A stretch of DNA of 64,000 nt, from assembly GCF_001704415.2 (NCBI RefSeq), contig NC_030814.1, positions 75,199,121 to 75,263,120 of the forward strand. Direction: 5' to 3'. Positions 56,491 through 64,000 of this stretch are shown in pieces. The position numbers and the translations under genes are program-made. The notes beneath the pieces are model-generated. The model was not told the DNA's origin, searched no databases, and saw nothing but the letters and a program-made list of their open reading frames with translations. Source of the DNA: Capra hircus (taxonomy: Eukaryota; Chordata; Mammalia; Artiodactyla; Bovidae). The number at the start of each line of letters is the position of its first letter. The first letter of the stretch is position 1.

Positions 56491-56955
56491 TATAGACTCA
56501 GCACAAGTATTTTCCTCAGAAAAATGAAAAACCAAGGCACTTCTGAGATCACAAATAGGAGAAAATTAATGAACGTTTCATCAGGGATTAGTAGCTGGAG
56601 AAACTAGTTCCTGGTTGATATTTCTATTTCAGATTTAAATTCCCTGATATAAATCTGATTGAAACAGCAAATGTCACATGCCCAGGCCATGGCCAGGAAA
56701 GGATAGATCTTCAACGGGAAATCTAGATACTTTATAAGGAGAGGAATGAATGCCACATAGACAAAAAGCAAACAGGACCACTTCAGTACTCTCTACTGAC
56801 CGAAACTGAGCATTTCAACAGACACAACAAAGGGTGTATGATTTAGAAAAATTAATAATATTGATAATATTACAAGATGTATTAGGAGCATCAGGTCTGG
56901 AATCTTTGGAAACGAGTACTCACTTTCAGTTAGTAGACCCACATCATGACTGATT
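56491..56955. other. unassigned intergenic sequence
   Basis: No gene or clear repeat. Confidence 0.5.
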
Positions 56956-56956
56956 T

Positions 56957-58062
56957 CTGTTGTTTTTGTTTAGTCAAGGCTATGGTTTTTCCACTGGTCA
57001 CATATGGATGTGAGAGTTGGACTGTGAAGAAAGCTGAGCACCGAAGAATTAATGCTTTTGGACTGTGGTGTTGGAGAAGACTCTTGAGAGTCCCTTGGAC
57101 TGCAAGGAGATCCAACCAATCCATTCTAAAGGAGATCAGTCCTGGGTGTTCTTTGGAAGGAATGATGCTAAAGCTGAAACTCCAGTACCTTGGCCACCTC
57201 ATGTGAAGAGTTGACTCATTGGAAAAGACTCTGCTGCTGGGAGGGATTAGGGGCAGGAGGAGAAGGGGACAACAGAAGATGAGATGGCTGGATGGCATCA
57301 CCGATTTGATGGACACGAGTTTGGGTGAACTCCAGGAGTCGGTGATGGGCAGGGAGGCCTGGTGTGCTGCAATTCATGGGGTTGCAAAGAGTCGGACACG
57401 ACTGAGCATCTGAACTGAACTGAACTGTTTAGGCACCCAAGTCAGGTTCAGCTCTTTGTGACCCCAAGGACTGTAGCAAGCCAGGCCTCCTTGTCCCTCA
57501 ATATCTCCCAGAGTTTGCCCAAGTTCATGTCCATTGAATCAGTGATGCCATCTAGCCATCTCATCCTCTGATGCCCTCTTCTCCTTTTACCCTCAATCTT
57601 TCCCAGCATCAGGGTCTTTTCCAATGAATCAGCTCTTCACATCAGGTGACCAAAATATTGGAGCTTCAGCTTCAGCACCAGTCCTTCCAATGAGTATTCA
57701 GCTTTGATTTCCTATAAGAATGACTGGTTTGATCTCTCTGCTGTCCAAGAGACTTTAAAGAGTCTTCTCCAGCACCACAGTTCAAAGGCATCAATTCTTT
57801 GGTGCTCTGCCTTTTTTTACTGTCCAGCTCTCACAACTGTATGTGACCTTTGTTGGCAAAGTAATGTCTCTGCTTTTCAACACACTATCTAGGTTTGTCA
57901 TAAGCTTTCCTGTCAAGAAGCAATCATTTTCTGATTTCATGGCTGCAGTCACTATCCACAGTGATTTTAGAGACCAAGAAGAAGAAACTTGTCAATGTTT
58001 CCACCTTTTCCCCTTCTATTTGCCATGAAGTGATAGGGCCAAGTCCCCTAATTTCTTGACCC
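56957..58062 (-). mobile_element. BovB LINE, minus strand, split near its 3' tip
   Basis: Left tip GTTGTTTTTGTTTAG (56959-56973), then after another BovB, GGCACCCAAGTCAGG... (from 57433) through the reversed C-terminal region to the reversed GPITSWQIEGE region near 58030 and a ragged end by 58062. The tail is of the TTGTTTAG type, not the TCAGT type, so this is a different subfamily from most copies here. Many substitutions and indels show an older copy. Confidence 0.87.
56974..57425 (+). mobile_element. BovB LINE 3' end, 7-bp TSD, inserted in an opposite-strand BovB
   Basis: 452 bp from TCAAGGCTATGGTTTTTCC to GAGCATCTGAACTGAACTGAAC. It encodes MVFPLVTYGCESW through RRGQQKMRWLDGIT. The direct repeat TGTTTAG at 56967-56973 and 57426-57432 places it in the 3' tail of the minus-strand BovB. 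Its 5' breakpoint is close to that of the 49182-49625 copy. Confidence 0.93.
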
Positions 58063-58439
58063 TCTGTTTCCTTTCCTGTCAGTTTCCACCAACAGCCTCT
58101 AGCATGGCAGGAAAATGGAAAAATAGCTTCAAGTTGCTCAGAACACAGAGATAAATTTAAGGACATGTAGAAAAATAGTAGATACTTCTTATCAGTTACT
58201 TCAATATTCGTTATTTTTAACCTCTAAATTAGATTTTCACTACCCCTGTTCTTCCCATTTATAAGCCAAACTTGTGTCTATTCCACTTCATTCTTTGGCG
58301 ATTCCTAGTCCTGGTTTATTAACTCTGCAATTTAAAATGTGGATCAGGAGTAAGTTACAAAGTTCTTCAATTAATTATCCTCTTCATAGCTTTAGAATTC
58401 AGCTCACTTACTTCCTCATTTTATTTTCTTTCCCTGCCT
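58063..58439. other. unassigned intergenic sequence
   Basis: About 375 bp with no recognisable gene or repeat. Confidence 0.5.
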
Positions 58440-58705
58440 CCAGCTTTGCTGAGGTATAATTGATAATTAAAAATGTTGTATATTGAAGGTGTACAACTTG
58501 ATGATTTATTATATGTATGCATTGTGAAATAATCAACACAATCAAGCTAATTAACATATCTATGGCCTCACATATTTATCCTTCTCTTTTTGTTGTCATG
58601 GTGATGAGAATATCTACCCTGTAAACAAACATCGGGTATACAATATATTATTGCTAACTATAGCCCCACTATTGTATAGGAGATCTCCAGAACTTAGTTT
58701 CTTCA
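58440..58705 (-). mobile_element. L1 3' UTR, minus strand
   Basis: CAGCTTTGCTGAGGTATAATTG, GAAGGTGTACAACTTGATG, TATGCATTGTGAAATAATC and CATCGGGTATACAATATATTATTGC are typical reversed L1 3' UTR sequence. ORF2 sequence in the opposite orientation follows immediately. Confidence 0.82.
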
Positions 58706-58879
58706 AGGTAACCTGTATCAAAATCCCAGATTTTATAGAAATAAAGAAAAAAATTCTAAAATCCATATACAATGATAAAAGACCCCAAAGAGCCAAAGCA
58801 AACTTGAGCAAGAAGAGCAAAGCTGGAGGCATCAACCACCTGATTTCACAAACCAAAAGAGCACAGTACAAGCACAAAG

Positions 58880-58915
<36 letters not shown>

Positions 58916-59010
58916 TTATACAGTGGAACATCATACAAAACCCAGAAATAAACCCAGGCATCTACAGCCAACTAATCTTTGAAATGGGTGCCAAGAACAC
59001 ATAATGGAGA
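58706..59010 (+). mobile_element. L1 ORF2 segment, plus strand (inverted relative to left neighbour)
   Basis: AAAAAATTCTAAAATCCATATAC, AAAAGACCCCAAAGAGCC, AAAGCTGGAGGCATCAACC, AACCCAGAAATAAACCC and TACAGCCAACTAATCTTTG match the L1 ORF2 C-terminal half in the sense direction. A (CA)n tract interrupts it. Next to the minus-strand 3' UTR this is the order expected from a twin-primed L1 insertion. Confidence 0.8.
58885..58913. repeat. (CA)n microsatellite
   Basis: About 14 uninterrupted CA units inside the L1 ORF2 segment. A potentially polymorphic marker. Confidence 0.95.
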
Positions 59011-59049
59011 AATGATGGTACAAATTTTCAGTTACAAAATAAATGAGGT

Positions 59050-61340
59050 ACGAATTTTCAGTTACATACAGTAGTCCATGAAGACTGCACCAATTCACAT
59101 TCCCACCAACAGTGCACAAGGATTCCCTTATCTCCACATCCTTGCTGAAATTTGTCATTTCTGTTTTTTTAACTATTTTAAAATAATGATCATTCAGATA
59201 TGCACGAGTTGACATCTTCTTGTGGTTTTGATTTACACTTTTCTGATCGTTAGTGATACTGAGCAACTTTCTATGTGCCTATTGACCATTTATACGTCTT
59301 TGGAAAATGTCTATCAGTTTCTCTGTCCATTTTTAAATCGAGCTTTTTTCTTCTGATGTGTTGTATGAGTTTTTTGGAATGCTCTATAAATATCAAATAG
59401 GTGTCGCTGGTATAATGTGTCATTTAAGGCCACTGTTTCTTTATCCTGTTTGAATGATCTGTCCACTGATATAGGTAGGTTGTTAAGCTCCCTATTGTGT
59501 TACTGTAAATTTCTCCCTTCATGTTTGTTAATCTTTGCTTTACATATGTAGGTGCGCCTATGTTGTGGACATACATATTTACATTGGTTGTATCTTCTTT
59601 GATTGATCCCTTGATTATTATATAATATCCTTCTTTATTTCTTATTGTAACTTTTGTTCTAAAGCCTATTTAGTCTGTCCAATGTATGTATTACTACTCC
59701 AGCTTTTTTCGTTTCCATTTACATGGAATATCTTCTCTATCACTCACTTTCAGTCTGTGAGTGTCTTCAGATTAGAAGTGAGACTCTTGTAGGCAGCATA
59801 TATATAGGTCTTATTTTCGGATCCATTCAGCCACTCTATGTCTTTTGATTAAAGCATTTCCTGCATTTACAGCTAAAGAAATTGAAAGGTATGTACTTCT
59901 TATCATTTTGTTAGTTGTTTGGGGAACTTTTTGTAGGACTTTTTTGTTCTTTTATCTTTCTACTGTCCTCATCCCTTGTGATTTCATGACTATCTTTAAC
60001 GTTACACTTGGATTCCTTTCATTTTTGTGTGTGTATCTATTATAAATGTTTGGTTTGTGGTTACCATGAGGTAGTTAGATATTCACATACATACATAATC
60101 AAGTTGCCGATCTCTTAATTTCAAATACCTTTTAACAATCATGCATTTTTACTGGCCCCTGCCACAAATTTACAGTTCCAAATTGTGAAAGGAGTATGTA
60201 TGCCAAGGCTGTATATTGTCACTCTGCTTATTTAACATATATGTAGTGTACATCATGTGAAATGCCAGGTTGGGTGAAGCACAAGCTGGAATCAAGATTG
60301 CCAGGAGAAATATCAATAACCTCAGATATGCAGATGACACCATCCTTATTGAAGAAAGTAAAGAGGAACAGAAGAGCCTCTTAATGAAAGTGAAAGTGGA
60401 GAGTGAAAAGCTGACTTAAAACTCAGCATTCAAAAAATGAAGATCATGGCATTTGACCCCATCACTTCATGGAAAATAGATGGGGAAACAATAGAAACAG
60501 TGACAAACTTGATTTTCTTGGGCTCCAAAATCACTACAAATAATGAAATTAAAAGATGCTTGCTCCTTGAAAGAAAAGCTGTTAACAACCTAGACAGCAT
60601 ATTAAAAAGCAGAGACATTACTTTGCCAACAAAGGTCCATCTAGTCAAAGCTATGGTTTTTCCAGTAGTCGTGTATGGATGTGAGAGTTGGACCATACAG
60701 AAAGCTGAGCGCTGAAGAATCAATGCTTTTGAACTGTGGTGTTGGAGAAGACTCTTGAGAGTCCCTTGGACTGCAAGGAGGTCAAACCAGTCCATCCTAA
60801 AGGAAATCAGTCCTGAATATTCCTTGGAAGGCCTGATGTTGAAGATCTTATACTTTGGCTGCCTGATGCAAATAACTGACTCGTTGTAAAAGACCTTGAT
60901 TCTAGGAAACATCGAAGGCAGAAGGAGATGGGGACAACAGAGGATGAGATGGTTGGATGGCATCACCAAGTCAATGGACATGAATTTGAGCAATTCCTGT
61001 AAGTTGGTGATGGAAAGGTAAGAATGACATGCTATAGTCCACAGGGACACAAAGAGTCAGGCACGACTGAGTGACTGAACTGAACTCCATGTTTACTCTT
61101 CTGACATCATATTTTGCATCTTTTTGATTTGTGTATCCCTTAACTAATTATGTGAATATAGATTATTTATTACTTTAAACTTTGTCATTTAACCTTGTCT
61201 TTAACCTTCCTACTAGTTTTACAAATAGTTGTAAAGGTATTTACAAATACCTTTACTGTGTATTTGCCTTTACCAATGAGATTTGTTTCTTTTGTAAATT
61301 TCTTTTTCTAGTTGTGACCTTTTAGGTGGCTTTTTATTTC
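59050..61340 (-). mobile_element. L1 ORF2 sequence, minus strand, split by BovB, internally deleted
   Basis: 59050-59400 is the reversed ORF2 end (ACTGCACCAATTCACATTCCC, ACATCCTTGCTGAAATTTG, GGTTTTGATTTACACTTTTCTG). 59420-60172 is the reversed endonuclease end of ORF2 (TTGAATGATCTGTCCACTG, TAGGTGCGCCTATGTTGTGG, GCAGCATATATATAGGTC, CATTCAGCCACTCTATGTC). 61086-61340 continues after the BovB (TTTGTGTATCCCTTAAC, TATTTGCCTTTACCAATGAG). The middle of ORF2 is missing, so these are two copies or one deleted copy. Confidence 0.75.
60173..61085 (+). mobile_element. BovB LINE, 5'-truncated, inside L1
   Basis: It starts near AGTTCCAAATTGTGAAAGG just upstream of the GCILSPC-equivalent and has YADD at about 60328-60339 (TATGCAGATGAC). 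It has an open stretch 60437-60715 and ends GAGTGACTGAACTGAACT. It has several indels. It interrupts a minus-strand L1. Confidence 0.9.
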
Positions 61341-61477
61341 CAATTATATGCTAATTATTGAAGTAGTAAATCTAAATCATAATATTTTAAGGTTCAAGTC
61401 AATTTGAAAGACAACATTATCATACCTTATTTAAACTTTTGTTTTCAGTCAATACTGTAAATTTATATCTAATTCCA

Positions 61478-61640
61478 CAGATATTTATTGAGTACTTACC
61501 ATTCTATGCCAGGGACTAGGTAAATGAAATGAAAGAAAATAATGTACTTCCTAATTTCCAGTAGAATATGTAGAAATGAAGCAAAAAATGAAATAGACAA
61601 GTGTACATAAGGATAAATGGAAATAACTGCTTTAAAGGAA
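61478..61640 (-). mobile_element. possible L2 3' end (tentative), hit by BovB
   Basis: CACAGATATTTATTGAGTACTTACC, ATTCTATGCCAGGGACTAGG and later GAAATAGACAAGTGTAC resemble the reversed L2 3' end. The next BovB copy inserted at its right side. Confidence 0.5.
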
Positions 61641-61647
61641 AAAAAAA

Positions 61648-62116
61648 GATCAGTTCAGTTCAGTTGCTCAGTCATGTCCGACTCTTTGCAACCCATGGAC
61701 TATAGAACACCAGGCCTCCCTGTCCATCACAAACTCCCAGAGTTTACCCAAATTCATGTGCATTGAGTTGGTGATGCCATCCAAACATCTCATCCTCTGT
61801 CGTCCCCTTCTTCTCCTGCCTTCAATCTTTCCCAGCATCAGGGTCTTTTCTAATGAGTCAGTTCTTCTCATCAAGTGGCCAAAATATTGGAGTTTGAGCT
61901 TCAACATCAGTTCTTCCAATGAACACTCAGGACTGATCTCCTTTAGGACAGACTGGTTGGATCTCCTTGCAGTCCAAGGGACTCTCAAGAGTCTTCAACA
62001 CCACAGTTCAAAACATCAATTCTTTGGCACTCAGCTTTCTGTATAGTCCAACTCTCACATCTACACATGACTACTGGAAAAACCATAGCCTTGACTAGAT
62101 GGACCTTTGTTAGCAA
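61648..62116 (-). mobile_element. BovB LINE 3' end with long TSD
   Basis: About 468 bp, from GATCAGTTCAGTTCAGTTGC to the reversed TKVHLVKAMVFPVV region. The direct repeat AACTGCTTTAAAG lies at 61625-61637 and 62117-62129, extended by A-runs (GGAAAAAA / AAAAAA). The minus-strand frame 61988-61668 is open at the C-terminus. Confidence 0.94.
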
Positions 62117-62129
62117 AACTGCTTTAAAG

Positions 62130-62689
62130 AAAAAATACATATATAGTAAGTTCCTAATATTCCCAATCTTGATGATTCTCTAGAAGAACTCACATTTACA
62201 GGTTGTTACAGAGAAAGAACACAAGAAAATCAGCAAAGGAAAAAGGCAGATGGGGCAAAATCTAGGAGAACCCAGATGCAAGCTTCCAGGAGTTCCCTCT
62301 TTAGAGTAGTTGCATGGGGATGCACTTGACTCTTGCAGCTACAGTGTGAGACAACACATTTGAAGCACTGCCAACCAGGAAAACTCACGGAGCTTTGACA
62401 TTCAGGGTTTTAATTGAGATTACATTTAGATGTGTAATTCCTGCATGACTACCCTCAACTATTCAGATTTTAGCCCCCATGGCAAAAGCAATAATTATTC
62501 ATCAATCATATTGTTAAGATAAACTATCTAATCAAAATGGCACTATGTAAGTCTAAGGCCTCAAACATACAAAAATTTCCTATTAGACAGTATCCGCAAA
62601 GGTCCAGTATTTATCTTTTATGAGATAGTCCTATAACAGACCTTTCTTTGGAATATGCAGGATTTTAGCACCTTGGCTTGCTGAATTCA
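62130..62689. other. unassigned intergenic sequence
   Basis: No gene or named repeat seen. Confidence 0.5.
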
Positions 62690-63375
62690 CCCTTTATGGC
62701 ACACTATGGAAGAGAATAACAGGGTATATCTTGTTTAAATTGGTCCTTCAGGGATCTCCTCAATGAAGATACAGCATTTAATCTGAGACTTGAAGAACAA
62801 GTAGGCAAAAAGTAGTGGCAGATGTGTTTCAACCAGGGGGAGCATCAAATTTGAAAGTTCTCAGATGGGAGAGAGGTTTGCCCCTTTGGAAAACTAAATT
62901 AAGGCCAGTGTATTCGAAAGAGCAATGAATCAAAGGAGAGAATGACTCAAAATAAACACAGAACACTAGATAGGGACCAGATTGTACAGAGCCTTAAAAA
63001 AAAAAAAAAACTATCTTAAGGATATTCTACTTTATGTTTATTTCAAATACAGGAGAAAATCAATGGGCTTTTATATTAAAAACAAAAAAATACTATCTTC
63101 CTTTCCTGGCTGCTTCATATCAAATGAATTGGAAGGAATTAAGAGCAAGATGGAGGGACCAGTTACAAAATTACTGAAATAATCTTAATGAGTGTGATGT
63201 GGCTTGGATTAGGGGTATGGTGAAGATGAAGATAAGTAGGTGGATTCAAATGTATAATAAGGCTAGGAGAGTCCAAGATAATTCCCATGTTTCTGGCTTG
63301 GACAGTTGAGTCAAAAGAATTTATATTTATGCACGCAAGGAAACTAGGAGGAGGGCCAGATACATAGGAGAAATA
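62690..63375 (+). repeat. ancient mammalian interspersed repeat, family not named
   Basis: Words in order: GAGACTTGAAGAACAAGTAGG, GGGACCAGATTGTACAGAGCC, AATCAATGGGCTTTTATATT, AAGATGGAGGGACCAGTTAC, TGTGGCTTGGATTAGGGG, GTGGATTCAAATGTATAATAAGG and CCCATGTTTCTGGCTTGGAC. This recurring order (acceptance of GGCCAGAT..GGCCTTGTAGGCC, then GGAGACCAGTTAGGAGG, then GGCTTGGACTAGGGTGG) is familiar from many mammalian loci, but I cannot assign the class. A short A-run at 62996-63010 interrupts it. Confidence 0.5.
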
Positions 63376-64000
63376 TCAAGAGCTTAAAACATGTTGAATG
63401 ATTTTGTAACACATCTCCCCCCCACAATAGCAAAAAGGTTAGAAAGAAAGACACTCACTGCTTCATTAACTACCTATTAAACAGCATAGTTTTTCCCCTT
63501 TATATTCCCCACTAAGCAATCCTGATTAAAGGGACTTAATAACCACCTTGTTTAAGTCTGTTGGCAGGGAAAACTAGCATGCAAGCCCTGGTAATGTACT
63601 CATTCCCCTTCCATTGAGAAAAGTTGATTATTTGGGGGAGTGGGGGAAGGCAGAAAACTCACTTATCTTAATAATTCACAGTAAGTCTAAGATTCTTAAT
63701 GTATAGAGATTTCTAGGTTGTGGTCCACCACCTGTATAAATATACAAGTACAAATCTTAGGGTCAAGCCAATTAAGTACATAATAAACTGCTTTCAAGAA
63801 AGCAGTCACAAAGACCTATAGGTTTAAAATCCAGAATTAAAGCAATAAATCACAGAGGAACAACGGCAGATAACAAATAAAGAGGTCTCGATGACATTTC
63901 CAGTCTTTCATCATATATAATTTCTAACACCTTTATTCTTATCCTTTTTTGGACTGATATTTTTAACTTTTATGCATTTATGGGTAATTAAAATACAATA
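63376..64000. other. unassigned AT-rich intergenic sequence
   Basis: No recognisable gene or repeat to the window end. Confidence 0.5.

Noticed and set aside
1..64000. CRISPR arrays, operons, riboswitches or prophage features
   Set aside because: The repeat content is that of a mammalian nuclear genome. The regularly recurring units are dispersed retroposons, not spaced arrays.

Overview
The window is a gene-poor, AT-rich stretch of a ruminant nuclear genome. Three ruminant or cetartiodactyl signatures support this: BovB (RTE-clade) LINE copies, the BovB- and tRNA-derived Bov-tA / BOV-A2 SINEs, and a CHR-type cetartiodactyl SINE, all on a background of mammalian L1, MIR, MLT1 and Tigger fossils. 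Cattle, buffalo, sheep or goat cannot be separated by eye. I find no intact cellular gene, no convincing exon, no tRNA or rRNA gene and no CRISPR. Almost every long open frame is a BovB reverse-transcriptase fragment or a SINE read through. Family names rest on my recognition of consensus features, not on a database search.

Layout. 1-9985: unassigned AT-rich sequence with one BovB 3' piece, four Bov SINEs and an ancient minus-strand L1 (5.2-8.0 kb). 9990-14.6 kb: an L1 3' end split by a 1.36-kb BovB, then a MIR split by a second BovB, then a composite double-headed Bov-tA. 15.4-20.6 kb: SINEs, a ruminant L1 3' end, a BovB 3' end, and a CHR SINE carrying a GC-rich solo-LTR-like insert. 21.2-27.3 kb: an old plus-strand L1 ORF2 interrupted by an apparently full-length BovB (23442-26786) with a clean 12-bp target-site duplication. 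27.6-45.8 kb: mostly unassigned sequence with L1 3' ends, MIRs, an MLT1 LTR and short BovB or SINE inserts. 45.9-51.3 kb: a minus-strand BovB, a microsatellite-flanked SINE, a second MLT1 LTR and a Tigger-type DNA transposon fossil. 51.3-54.8 kb: a second long but decayed BovB. 56.3-62.1 kb: a tail-to-tail BovB pair, rearranged L1 pieces and two more BovB copies. The rest is unassigned or holds faint ancient repeats.

By my count there are about 17 BovB copies covering roughly a quarter of the window, most of them 5'-truncated, as target-primed reverse transcription predicts. The Bov SINEs share the BovB 3' tail and were presumably mobilised by BovB enzyme. The MIR, Tigger, L1 and CHR copies are mostly hosts for later BovB, SINE or LTR insertions, so the window reads as a layered insertion history. 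I see no evidence of a new functional system. The most interesting items are structural: the LTR nested in the CHR SINE with both duplications readable, the composite SINE with one outer duplication, two hairpin-type inverted duplications (Tigger leader, 5' end of the second long BovB), the inverted BovB pair, and a shared substitution in the BovB endonuclease motif.
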